The notes below the pieces were generated by a model. That model searched no databases and was not told the DNA's origin. It was given only the letters and a program-made list of their open reading frames with translations. Source: RFPI01 sp964398195 (lineage in GTDB: Bacteria; Pseudomonadota; Gammaproteobacteria; Burkholderiales; Methylophilaceae). From it: a stretch of 16,878 bases of DNA. The stretch spans positions 1 through 16,878 of the forward strand of contig CAYNLW010000027.1 of assembly GCA_964398195.1 (NCBI GenBank), read 5' to 3'. Shown one piece after another: positions 1-7,340 of this stretch. The position numbers and the translations under genes are program-made. Numbering within the stretch: position 1 is the stretch's first letter; each line of letters begins with the position of its first letter.

Positions 1-30
1 TTAATAAATTTAATTTGATGGATATTTCCT

Positions 31-1056
31 ATGGCATTTCAAATCACCTTTAAACTTTCCGACAAAATCATTTTTGCTGAGGCTGAGGACAGTATTTTGA
101 CGGCGGCGATACATCAAGGGGTGAATATACCTTATGGTTGTCGTAATGGGGCGTGTGGGGCGTGTAAGGCCAAGGTGTTGACTGGGCAGGTGCATTACGA
201 TAGTGAGATTCAGGGCTTGAGTACTTCCGAGCGGCAGCAGGGGTATGCGTTGTTGTGTTGTGCTAAGGCGGATAGCGATATTCAGTTGGAGTGTCGTGAG
301 TTGACTAGTCAGGCGGGGTTTGTGCCTAAAATCGTGCCGGTGCGGGTAGAGCAATTACAGCGGCTTTGCGAAGATGTGATGGCGATGCAGTTAAAACTGC
401 CGGTGAATCAATCGTTGCAATTTCATGCTGGGCAATATATCGAATTTATTCTTAAAGATGGCACTAGACGCGCGTTCTCTTTAGCCAACCCGTCGAGTAA
501 GCAAGATCAGCTTGAGTTGCATTTGCGTCATGTGCAGGGGGGCAAATTTACCGACTATGTGTTTAATGAATTACAAGAAAAAACCATTATGCGTATCGAA
601 GGGCCATTTGGAAATTTCTACTTTAGAAACGAGTTGACTCAGCCGGTGATCTTTGTTGCGGGTGGTACTGGATTCGCGCCTATCAAAGGCATGATTGAGG
701 ATTTGATTGAGCGCGGCCAAGGCGATAGAAATATGCGCTTATATTGGGGTGTCAGAGGCGAGCAAGATTTGTATATGCGTGATTTGGTGTTGGCGTGGCA
801 AAACCAGTTGCCAAATTTTCAGTTTATCCCGGTGCTTTCTCAGCACTACGATAGCCAGTGGCAAGGTCGGACGGGCTTGGTGCATGAGGCGGTGTTGCAG
901 GATATTAGCGATTTTGCTGATTATCAGGTGTATTGCTGCGGTGCGCCGGTGATGGTGCAAGCTTGCCAAACAGAATTTTTACAACGCGGTCTGCCAGAGC
1001 AACATTTCTTTGCGGATATTTTTAGTTACGCTAGCGCCCCTAACAATCCAGCTTAG
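31..1056 (+). CDS. 2Fe-2S ferredoxin / FAD / NAD(P) reductase (CDP-6-deoxy-glucoseen reductase-like)
   Basis: This is a 341-residue electron-transfer flavoprotein. An N-terminal plant-type ferredoxin domain (about residues 1-90) carries cluster ligands Cys37, Cys42, Cys45 and Cys76 (in LLCCA). An FAD-binding barrel follows (about 100-200), with RAFS at 147-150. The C-terminal NAD(P)-binding domain has GGTGFAP at 211-217 and YCCGAP near the end. The layout is known from oxygenase reductases and from the reductases usually named CDP-6-deoxy-delta-3,4-glucoseen reductase. No sugar genes or oxygenase subunit lie nearby, so the physiological partner is unknown and the sugar name should not be taken literally. 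The start ATG has a weak GGA about 8 bases upstream. It converges on aroG with 19 bases between the stops. The first 300 bases are strikingly rich in G and T compared with the rest of the gene. The family is clear; the role is not. Confidence 0.9.
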   Translation: MAFQITFKLSDKIIFAEAEDSILTAAIHQGVNIPYGCRNGACGACKAKVLTGQVHYDSEIQGLSTSERQQGYALLCCAKADSDIQLECRELTSQAGFVPKIVPVRVEQLQRLCEDVMAMQLKLPVNQSLQFHAGQYIEFILKDGTRRAFSLANPSSKQDQLELHLRHVQGGKFTDYVFNELQEKTIMRIEGPFGNFYFRNELTQPVIFVAGGTGFAPIKGMIEDLIERGQGDRNMRLYWGVRGEQDLYMRDLVLAWQNQLPNFQFIPVLSQHYDSQWQGRTGLVHEAVLQDISDFADYQVYCCGAPVMVQACQTEFLQRGLPEQHFFADIFSYASAPNNPA

Positions 1057-1075
1057 TCGCCGTATTGCAAGCGCT

Positions 1076-2152
1076 TTAATCTTGCGCGTGCCGTTGTCGA
1101 CGAGCGCGCACACCAGCTGCTAGGGTTTCCAATACTTGTAGCGTATCTGACCAACCCAAACAAGGGTCGGTAATCGATTTGCCATATTCCAGTTGGCAAC
1201 CCACGCTGTGTTCTTGGCGTCCCTCGTTCAGATGCGACTCCACCATCACACCCATAATCTTGTCTTCGCCATCGGCCAATTGCTGCGCCACATTCTTTGC
1301 CACTTCAATCTGCATTTTGTATTGCTTTAAGCTATTGGCATGCGAGCAATCTATCATCAGCTTGCTATTTAAACCGGCATTGGCCAGCTCATGCGCCGCG
1401 GCATTGACGCTCTCACTATCATAATTAGGCGTTTTGCCACCGCGCAAAATCACATGACAGTCTTCATTGCCGGTGGTCGATACAATGGCCGACTGTCCTT
1501 GTTTGGTGACAGAGAGAAAATGATGCGGGCTGGCGGCGGCTTTAATCGCATCTACGGCAATACGAATATTGCCATCAGTGCCGTTTTTAAAGCCTACCGG
1601 ACAAGACAAACCAGAGGCCAATTCGCGGTGAATTTGCGATTCTGTAGTGCGCGCACCTATCGCCCCCCAGCTGACCAAGTCAGCGGTGTATTGCGGGGTA
1701 ATGGTATCTAAAAATTCGCTACCGGCCGGCATACCCAACTGATTCACTTTAAGCAAGAAGTTGCGCGCCATCTTTAAGCCATCATTGATAGAAAAACTGC
1801 CGTCCAGATAGGGGTCGTTAATCAAGCCTTTCCAGCCCACTGTGGTGCGTGGTTTTTCAAAATACACGCGCATTACGATCAATAAATCTTGTTGGTGTTG
1901 TTGGCTGACTGCCAATAAGCGCTCGGCATATTCCAAGCCAGCGTTGACGTCATGGATAGAGCAAGGGCCAATAATGACTAATAAACGATCATCTTTGCTA
2001 TACAAAATATTGTGGATCGCTTTGCGGGTGAACTGGATATTTTGATAAGTCTTTTCGTCTGCTGGCAGGGTTTGCAGCAGTTCATTAGGCGGCGTAAGCG
2101 CTTTGATTTCCTTAATTCTTACGTCATCAGTAATGGAGATATGCTCAGTCAT
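1076..2152 (-). CDS. aroG: 3-deoxy-7-phosphoheptulonate synthase, class I (DAHP synthase)
   Basis: It condenses phosphoenolpyruvate with erythrose 4-phosphate to DAHP, the entry step of the shikimate pathway, in the cytoplasm. The 358-residue protein matches the E. coli AroG/AroF/AroH class along its whole length. IGPCSIHD has the metal-ligand Cys64; KPRTTVGWKG lies at 100-109, GARTTESQ at 166-173, GFKNGTDG at 187-194, with MIDCSHANS further on. The start is ATG at 2152. A TTG six bases upstream would add only two residues and is less likely. These enzymes are normally feedback-inhibited by an aromatic amino acid. The sequence looks closer to the Phe-sensitive AroG, but isozyme specificity cannot be settled by eye. 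It lies 78 bases downstream of hemD on the same strand. Only a weak promoter-like pair is visible in that gap (TAAAAT complement at 2206-2211), so read-through from hemCD is possible. Confidence 0.95.
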   Translation of the reverse strand: MTEHISITDDVRIKEIKALTPPNELLQTLPADEKTYQNIQFTRKAIHNILYSKDDRLLVIIGPCSIHDVNAGLEYAERLLAVSQQHQQDLLIVMRVYFEKPRTTVGWKGLINDPYLDGSFSINDGLKMARNFLLKVNQLGMPAGSEFLDTITPQYTADLVSWGAIGARTTESQIHRELASGLSCPVGFKNGTDGNIRIAVDAIKAAASPHHFLSVTKQGQSAIVSTTGNEDCHVILRGGKTPNYDSESVNAAAHELANAGLNSKLMIDCSHANSLKQYKMQIEVAKNVAQQLADGEDKIMGVMVESHLNEGRQEHSVGCQLEYGKSITDPCLGWSDTLQVLETLAAGVRARRQRHAQD

Positions 2153-2230
2153 TGGCAATATTTCAAAAAAGATTAAAAGGGCTAGATACGGTTTAAAAGG
2201 GCGCTATTTTAAAGCAAAAAAGCCTAGGCC

Positions 2231-3225
2231 TTAATGAAATTGTTGTAACAAGCAGGCAAACATCGCTTCATCATCGGTGGCGGCGGCCACCACAAAATTT
2301 AATGTGCCTTGCTCAACTAGTCCTTGGATTTCTAGCACTTGGCTTTGTTGCGTTAGCCTGACATGGTTAACGATGATTTTGCAGGCGCTTAGNNNNNNNN
2401 NNNNNNNNNNNNNNNNNNNNNNNNNNNNNNNNNNNNNNNNNNNNNNNNNNNNNNNNNNNNNNNNNNNNNNNNNNNNNNNNNNNNNNNNNNNNCTTGGCTT
2501 TGTTGCGTTAGCCTGACATGGTTAACGATGATTTTGCAGGCGCTTAGCCAAGCTTTGCCACGCGCCAGTTGCAAAAAATAGCGCATCGCCTCCGAACTGG
2601 TCAGCAACACCGCTGAAAAGGCATGCTGTTGCCAGCTGCGGTCCAATAGCTCGGTATTGTGCTGTAGCGCTTGCCGGCGATAGCACTCGGCGATATGGAT
2701 ATGCGCCCCGCGTTGTTGCAAGGTGCTAGCGATTAAATCGCGTCCACCCTCGCCACGCACTATCAGCAAATGTTGATGTTGCACCGCCTGTAACTCAGGC
2801 AAAGCCAATAAACCCTCTGAATCAAAACTATTGGTCGGCATAGCTATATTGCGCATACCTTGTGCTTGCAGCGCCGCGCGGGTGGAGGGGCCAACCACAT
2901 AGCAAGGCAGTTGCGGGTTGAGGCTCAGGCCTAGCGTATTAAGCCTAGCAAATGCTTGCTCCACCGCGTTGGCACTGACAAAAATTAGGCCATCTATTTG
3001 ACTACTACCTTGCTGAGTCATGCCCTCGCCAGCAATATCCTGCAGCAGTGCATCAAACTTGCGGTAATCCTGCAAGGGACTGATTTGTAGCAAAGGAAAA
3101 TGGATACACTGGCCACCCGCTGCTTCAATCATTTGGCTGATGCGCCCAGCTTGTTCTGCCGGTCGGGTAATGACAAAGCTGTGACCGGCCAAGGGTTGTG
3201 CTGCGCTTGCATTAGGGCTGGTCAT
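2231..3225 (-). CDS. hemD: Uroporphyrinogen-III synthase, interrupted by an assembly gap
   Basis: HemD cyclises hydroxymethylbilane and inverts ring D to give uroporphyrinogen III, the branch point to haem, sirohaem and cobalamin. The N-terminal part (3225 down to 2548) has the family's features: HSFVITRPAEQAG near the start, GLIFVSANAVEQAF, and PCYVVGPSTRAALQ. The coding sequence then runs through a duplicated 55-base stretch into 100 Ns. Past the gap the same frame continues as VLEIQGLVEQG and VVAAATDDEAMF, ending in LLQQFH at a TAA (2231-2233). With 2393-2547 removed, the gene is exactly 840 bases, giving 279 residues plus stop, a normal HemD length. With the gap kept, the frame is broken because 155 is not a multiple of three. 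Its ATG overlaps the end of hemC by 14 bases, indicating translational coupling. HemD diverges strongly in sequence, so the name rests partly on the position after hemC. Confidence 0.88.
2338..2392 (+). repeat. 55-bp direct repeat, left copy abutting the gap
   Basis: It begins CTTGGCTTTGTTGCG and ends CAGGCGCTTAG immediately before the Ns. It is identical at all 55 positions to 2493-2547 and encodes part of the HemD C-terminal half on the minus strand (ending VRLTQQSQ). This is best read as one genomic sequence present at two contig ends. Confidence 0.95.
2393..2492. other. Scaffold gap of exactly 100 Ns
   Basis: A run of exactly 100 N lies inside hemD. Round-number gaps are normally placeholders of unknown length. 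The sequences on both sides are identical over 55 bases and the merged reading frame is intact, so the true missing length is probably zero, with the two contig ends overlapping. Confidence 0.98.
2493..2547 (+). repeat. 55-bp direct repeat, right copy abutting the gap
   Basis: This is the identical partner of 2338-2392, starting at the first base after the Ns. A length of 55 equals a k-mer size widely used by de Bruijn graph assemblers, whose neighbouring contigs share exactly k bases. A biological duplication would not be expected to end precisely at both gap edges. Confidence 0.95.
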
Positions 3226-4183
3226 TTAGCCCTGCTTTAGCTGGATTATCTGCTGGGGCTTCATTCAGCACTTGTTGCGCGCCTTGCTGAATTAGCGACT
3301 GTGCCAGCGCCAGCCCCAATTGTTCGGCCTGTTGCACACTACCGCTTAGCTGATCGCGCAGCATTTGCCGGCCATCTGGGCTAGCGACAAATCCACTGAT
3401 CTGCATAGATACCCCGTCCTGAGTGCTGGCATAAGCGCCCAAAGGCACTGTGCAACTACCTGCCAAGGCACGACTAAAAGCACGTTCTGCTAACACACAA
3501 GCTTCTGTCATCGGGTCGTTGAGCGCTTGCAACACCTCTAACAAATGCGCTTGTTGGCGACTGATTTCTATCCCTAAAGCGCCCTGCCCAACCGCAGGAA
3601 TGCTATCTTGGACGCTCAAATACTGCTTGATACGATGCGCCAGTTGCAAGCGAATTAGCCCGGCTGCCGCCAAGATAATGGCCTGATATTGCCCTTCATC
3701 AAGCTTGCGTAAGCGCGTCTGCAAATTGCCGCGCAGCGTTTCCACTTGCAGATGCGGAAAGCGTGCTTTGATTTGACTTTGTCTGCGTAAACTAGAGGTG
3801 CCTACCACACTGCCAGCAGGCAAATCCTCAAGGCGGTCGTAATCATTAGCAACCAAGGCATCGCGCGCATCTTCGCGCGCTGATACGGCAGCCAAGATAA
3901 ATTCATCAGCCAAATTCATAGGCACATCTTTCATGGAATGCACCGCTAAATCCGCCCGCCCCTCCAATAAAGCGCTCTCTAGCTCTTTAATAAACAAGCC
4001 TTTGCCGCCAATTTGCGCCAATGGGGTAGCGAGCATTTGGTCGCCGGTGGTGGTCATGCCTAGGATTTCAATTTGGCTTTGCGGATACAGCGTTTGCAGT
4101 TGCGCTTGAATATGTTTTGCTTGCCACATCGCCAGCGCACTTTCACGACTGGCAATGACTAATTTTGCGGGAGGCTGGGTCAT
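3212..4183 (-). CDS. hemC: Hydroxymethylbilane synthase (porphobilinogen deaminase)
   Basis: HemC joins four porphobilinogen molecules into hydroxymethylbilane, using a covalent dipyrromethane cofactor, and passes the product to HemD. The 323-residue protein covers the whole family: IASRESALAMWQA at the N-terminus, VHSMKDVP with catalytic Asp86, SSLRRQSQ at 130-137, RGNLQTRL at 151-158, and the cofactor-attachment cysteine Cys244 in AGSCTVPLGAYA. I chose ATG at 4183, which gives the usual MTxPxKLVIASRES-type start. A GTG three codons upstream (4192) is also open, and neither has a clear ribosome-binding site. The last 14 bases overlap hemD. It is divergent from argH, with about 167 bases between the two starts. 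Confidence 0.97.
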   Translation of the reverse strand: MTQPPAKLVIASRESALAMWQAKHIQAQLQTLYPQSQIEILGMTTTGDQMLATPLAQIGGKGLFIKELESALLEGRADLAVHSMKDVPMNLADEFILAAVSAREDARDALVANDYDRLEDLPAGSVVGTSSLRRQSQIKARFPHLQVETLRGNLQTRLRKLDEGQYQAIILAAAGLIRLQLAHRIKQYLSVQDSIPAVGQGALGIEISRQQAHLLEVLQALNDPMTEACVLAERAFSRALAGSCTVPLGAYASTQDGVSMQISGFVASPDGRQMLRDQLSGSVQQAEQLGLALAQSLIQQGAQQVLNEAPADNPAKAGLNDQP

Positions 4184-4210
4184 GTTGCACACAAATTAAA
4201 GAAAGCCGAG

Positions 4211-4239
4211 ATTTTAACATAAGCCGTTTAAGCACTCAG
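4211..4239 (-). promoter_or_regulatory. Candidate sigma-70 promoter for hemC-hemD
   Basis: On the minus strand a TAAAAT -10 (4211-4216 read in complement, 5 of 6 consensus) follows a CTGAGT -35 (4234-4239, 3 of 6) at a 17-base spacing. The predicted transcript would start about 20 bases before the hemC ATG. The spacing is ideal but the -35 is weak. Confidence 0.45.
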
Positions 4240-4281
4240 TTTCAGGGCTAGTTTTTGGGCGGCTGACAAGTGCGCGGCGAA

Positions 4282-4310
4282 TTAGCGAAAATGCGGTTTT
4301 GCTTTATACT
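4282..4310 (+). promoter_or_regulatory. Candidate sigma-70 promoter for argH
   Basis: TATACT (4305-4310, 5 of 6 to TATAAT) lies 17 bases after TTAGCG (3 of 6 to TTGACA) and about 40 bases before the argH ATG. The -10 is good and the -35 poor. I saw no clear arginine-repressor operator, but these are degenerate and easily missed by eye. Confidence 0.45.
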
Positions 4311-4350
4311 CATGCCTGTTTAATGACAATCAAGAGAATTGAAATCAATT

Positions 4351-5772
4351 ATGTCGCTGAATAATGCTGCAAATAAATGGTCAGGAAGATTTTCCGAACC
4401 GGTCGCCGAGTTAGTCAAACACTACACCGCCTCGATTAACTTCGATTATCAGCTGGCTGAGTTCGATATTATGGGCTCTTTGGCGCACGCCAAGATGTTG
4501 GCGCAACAGCAAATTATTTCGCCACAAGATTACGCCAATATTCAACGTGGCCTGAAAGAAATTTTGGCTGATATCCAAGCCGGCAAGTTTGATTGGCAAG
4601 TCGATTTGGAAGATGTGCATCTGAATATAGAACGTCGCTTGACCGAGAAAATCGGCGATGCTGGTAAGCGCCTGCATACCGGCCGCAGCAGAAATGATCA
4701 GGTGGCGACCGATGTGCGCTTGTGGTTGCGCAGTGTGATTGATGCGGTGAATGAAAAAATATTTAACTTGCAAAGCGTGTTGCTAGATTTGGCTGAGCAA
4801 AATGTGCATACCATTATGCCCGGCTTTACCCACCTACAAGTGGCGCAACCGGTGACTTTTGGCCACCATCTGATGGCGTATTACGAAATGTTGCAGCGCG
4901 ATGCCGGCCGCTTTGCCGATGTGCGCAAGCGCTTAAACTTTTTGCCCTTAGGCGCAGCCGCTTTAGCTGGCACCAGCTATCCTATCGATAGAGAAATGGT
5001 GGCTAAAGAATTAGGTTTTGATGGGGTGTGTAGCAATTCGCTAGATGCCGTTTCAGATCGTGATTTCGCCATAGAATTTAGCGCTGCTGCCGCTTTGTTA
5101 ATGACCCATCTGTCGCGCTTATCGGAAGAATTGATTATTTGGTCTAGCCCACGCTTTGCTTTTGTCGATATCGCCGATCGTTTCTGCACTGGCTCTTCCA
5201 TCATGCCGCAGAAAAAAAATCCCGATGTACCAGAATTGGTGCGTGGTAAGACCGGCCGCATCAATGGCCATTTGGTGGCTTTATTAACGCTGATGAAGGC
5301 GCAGCCACTGGCGTATAACAAAGACAATCAAGAAGACAAAGAACCGCTGTTTGATACCGCCCACACCTTGCTCACCACCTTAGAGATTTATGCCGATATG
5401 TTGCGCCCAGAAGTGGTTGAAAACGGCAAAGTCGTCAAAAGCGGCTTGAAAGTGATGCAGGACAATATGCGTGTAGCGGTATTACAGGGCTTTGCCACCG
5501 CCACCGATTTGGCAGATTACTTGGTTAAAAAAGGCTTGCCGTTCAGAGATGCGCACGAAGTAGTGGCGCTTGCGGTGCGTTATGCCGTGGATAAAGACTG
5601 CGATTTGGCTGAGTTAAGCCTGGCTGAATTACAGAAATTTAGCGCGCAGATTGAGCAAGACGTGTTTCAAGTGCTGTCATTAGAAGGCTCGATTGCCAGC
5701 CGCGCACATATTGGCGGCACCGCCCCTAGCCAAGTCCAAGCGGCCATTGCCAAGGCAAGAAAAGCGCGATAA
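4351..5772 (+). CDS. argH: Argininosuccinate lyase
   Basis: ArgH splits argininosuccinate into arginine and fumarate, the last step of arginine biosynthesis, as a cytoplasmic tetramer. The 473-residue protein has all the lyase-superfamily motifs: NKWSGRF near the N-terminus, HTGRSRND at 109-116, PGFTHLQ with catalytic His161, and the mobile signature loop GSSIMPQKKNPD at 281-292 containing the catalytic serine. Length fits the family (about 460). The start is ATG at 4351, preceded by an AAGAGA about 13 bases upstream. A TTG at 4339 would add four unlikely residues. It stands alone, with hemC divergent on the left and hemW convergent on the right (30 bases between stops). No other arginine gene is in the window. 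Confidence 0.98.
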   Translation: MSLNNAANKWSGRFSEPVAELVKHYTASINFDYQLAEFDIMGSLAHAKMLAQQQIISPQDYANIQRGLKEILADIQAGKFDWQVDLEDVHLNIERRLTEKIGDAGKRLHTGRSRNDQVATDVRLWLRSVIDAVNEKIFNLQSVLLDLAEQNVHTIMPGFTHLQVAQPVTFGHHLMAYYEMLQRDAGRFADVRKRLNFLPLGAAALAGTSYPIDREMVAKELGFDGVCSNSLDAVSDRDFAIEFSAAAALLMTHLSRLSEELIIWSSPRFAFVDIADRFCTGSSIMPQKKNPDVPELVRGKTGRINGHLVALLTLMKAQPLAYNKDNQEDKEPLFDTAHTLLTTLEIYADMLRPEVVENGKVVKSGLKVMQDNMRVAVLQGFATATDLADYLVKKGLPFRDAHEVVALAVRYAVDKDCDLAELSLAELQKFSAQIEQDVFQVLSLEGSIASRAHIGGTAPSQVQAAIAKARKAR

Positions 5773-5802
5773 GCAGTCAGCTTTACCCAGTCGGCCGGCA
5801 GT

Positions 5803-7053
5803 CTAGTCGGCTGGCTGCATAAATAGCTGCAGTAAATCATTTAAAAAACGTTGTCCCAACAAAGTCGGTTGCAACACCATTTTTTTCTGTTCGTCCAATT
5901 CTAGCTTGAGCAATTGTTTTTTCTCGGCTAGTCGTATGGCTTGAGATAAATGGCTGATAGGCAAGCCACAACGCTGTTCAAATAAAGCCAAATCAAAGCC
6001 ATCAATTAAGCGCAGCGCGTTCATCATAAATTCAAAAGGCAAATCGTCAATGCGCCATTCAGCGTATATCGCTGAGCCTAGGCTAGCATGTTGTAGATAT
6101 TGCTTGGGGTGCTTATGGCGGCTTTGGCGAATAATCTTATCGTGCATACTTAGCTTGCTATGTGCCCCCGCCCCTATGCCCAAATAATCACCAAAGGTCC
6201 AGTAATTCAGATTGTGGCGGCACGCTTGATTAGCTTGCGCAAAGGCCGAGGTCTCGTAATGCTGATAGCCATGTTGTTGTAACAAGTCCTCTATCGCTTG
6301 TTGCATTTCTGCGCTGCTGTCGTCATCTGGAATAGCCGGTGGGTTGCGATGAAAGGGCGTATTCGGTTCTAGCGTCAGATGATAAAAAGAATAATGCTGC
6401 GCCTTGAGCTTAAGCGCCGTTTGCGCGTCTTGCAGCGCCTCAGCCAGCGTCTGTTGTGGCAAGCCATACATCAAATCAAGATTGACCCGCTGGAATAAGC
6501 TGAGCGCTAATTCGGCTGCTGCCAGCGCCTGTTGCGGGTCGTGTATTCTGCCTAGCGCTTGCAGATGGTGGGCATTAAAACTTTGTATACCGAGTGAAAT
6601 ACGATTCACCCCAGCCTCACGATAACCTTTAAAATTCGCTACATCGACCGTGCCGGGATTGGCTTCTAAGGTGATTTCAGCGTCATATTCCAAGGGCGTC
6701 AACATGCGCACCGCGCTTAAAATCTTATCTATCGCGGCAGCGGAAAAAAGACTAGGCGTGCCACCACCGAAAAACACCGAGCTAATTTTTCTACCCCATA
6801 TCAGCGGTGTAGATTGCTCTAAATCAGCAATCAAGGCGGCCACATATTCATCTTCAGGAATGGTTTGTTTCAACTCGTGCGAATTGAAATCACAATAAGG
6901 ACATTTGCGCACGCACCAAGGAATATGAATATACAGCGCCAGCGGTGGTGGATTGCTTAAACCGCTCAGAGTTTTATCACCGATTAATGGCGCGTCTGGG
7001 TTAATCGGCGCGCTTTCCCCAGCAGGGTGGCCAATAGGAATAATGGGTATCAT
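5803..7053 (-). CDS. hemW: Radical SAM haem chaperone HemW (formerly HemN-like)
   Basis: This radical-SAM protein of the HemN superfamily is believed to act as a haem chaperone rather than a coproporphyrinogen oxidase. Cys47, Cys51 and Cys54 form the CxxxCxYC motif for the 4Fe-4S cluster. The residue two after the last cysteine is Phe, in CDFNS, whereas HemN has a fourth Cys there; this favours HemW. GGGTPS at 96-101 is the SAM-binding motif, and HNLNYW is the family's HNxxYW. The 416 residues are slightly more than usual because about 32 residues rich in Pro, Ile and Gly precede the conserved LALYIHIPWC. No better internal start is visible. The ATG overlaps the stop of the upstream small gene (ATGA, 7050-7053), so translation is likely coupled. 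It is the last gene of the rph-rdgB-orf-hemW operon. Confidence 0.94.
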   Translation of the reverse strand: MIPIIPIGHPAGESAPINPDAPLIGDKTLSGLSNPPPLALYIHIPWCVRKCPYCDFNSHELKQTIPEDEYVAALIADLEQSTPLIWGRKISSVFFGGGTPSLFSAAAIDKILSAVRMLTPLEYDAEITLEANPGTVDVANFKGYREAGVNRISLGIQSFNAHHLQALGRIHDPQQALAAAELALSLFQRVNLDLMYGLPQQTLAEALQDAQTALKLKAQHYSFYHLTLEPNTPFHRNPPAIPDDDSSAEMQQAIEDLLQQHGYQHYETSAFAQANQACRHNLNYWTFGDYLGIGAGAHSKLSMHDKIIRQSRHKHPKQYLQHASLGSAIYAEWRIDDLPFEFMMNALRLIDGFDLALFEQRCGLPISHLSQAIRLAEKKQLLKLELDEQKKMVLQPTLLGQRFLNDLLQLFMQPAD

Positions 7054-7340
7054 TGTTTGGCAGGATTGGGTTCAGATTGATTAGGCCCAGATTGACTAGT
7101 ATCAGCTGAGTTAGGGTTAGATGAATAGGGATTAATCAGCTCATCGACCATATGATGCAAAGCATCGCGCATCTGCTGTTCTGATACTTCCATCAAAAGA
7201 CCATCTTCTAAAGCGTCTTGTGCAAGCTGTTTAAGCTCATCAAAATTTTCTGCCATCACTTTCACTTTTTCGGTACACGCCACTACACTGCCGTCATCGC
7301 GCAACCATTTAGGCCAAGATTTTTTACTCGATTTAGTCAT
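7050..7340 (-). CDS. Unrecognised 96-residue protein between rdgB and hemW
   Basis: I cannot assign a family name. Residues 1-25 are basic and contain WPKWLRDDGSVVACTEK. Residues 25-70 look like two or three amphipathic helices rich in Glu, Asp, Leu and Met (ENFDELKQLAQDALEDGLL, then EQQMRDALHHMVDELINPY). The last 26 residues are low complexity, dominated by Asn, Pro, Ser and Gln with repeated xPN steps. There is no signal peptide or membrane segment; a soluble cytoplasmic protein is expected. The ATG overlaps the end of rdgB by 8 bases and the stop overlaps the hemW start by 4. This tight packing, plus protein-like composition, argues that it is real. Function is unknown. The operon partners (tRNA 3' processing, nucleotide-pool cleaning, haem chaperone) do not point to one role. 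Confidence 0.82.
   Translation of the reverse strand: MTKSSKKSWPKWLRDDGSVVACTEKVKVMAENFDELKQLAQDALEDGLLMEVSEQQMRDALHHMVDELINPYSSNPNSADTSQSGPNQSEPNPAKQ

Noticed and set aside
10..354. A 114-codon minus-strand open frame under the first gene
   Set aside because: It is antisense to the ferredoxin domain, whose cluster cysteines are clear. The frame stays open because the sense strand is G/T-rich, and its translation looks like no protein.
1067..1085. A GCAAG/CTTGC hairpin at the convergent end of the first gene and aroG
   Set aside because: Five pairs only, with no T-run, and it overlaps the aroG coding end.
2216..2233. An intrinsic terminator after hemD (GGCCTAGGC followed by six Ts on the minus strand)
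   Set aside because: The palindrome leaves too small a loop; any allowed stem has only three or four pairs with a bulge.
2277..2516. A plus-strand open frame running through the N gap
   Set aside because: It is a shadow of hemD, and its length depends on unknown bases.
2338..2547. A mobile-element insertion with 55-bp target duplications
   Set aside because: The copies end exactly at the Ns, 55 matches an assembler k-mer size, and the merged frame is perfect. No element sequence is visible.
5789..5816. An 8-pair hairpin with two G-U pairs between argH and hemW as a bidirectional terminator
   Set aside because: It has a 12-base loop and no T-run on either strand, and part of it lies inside hemW. 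It is not strong enough to call.
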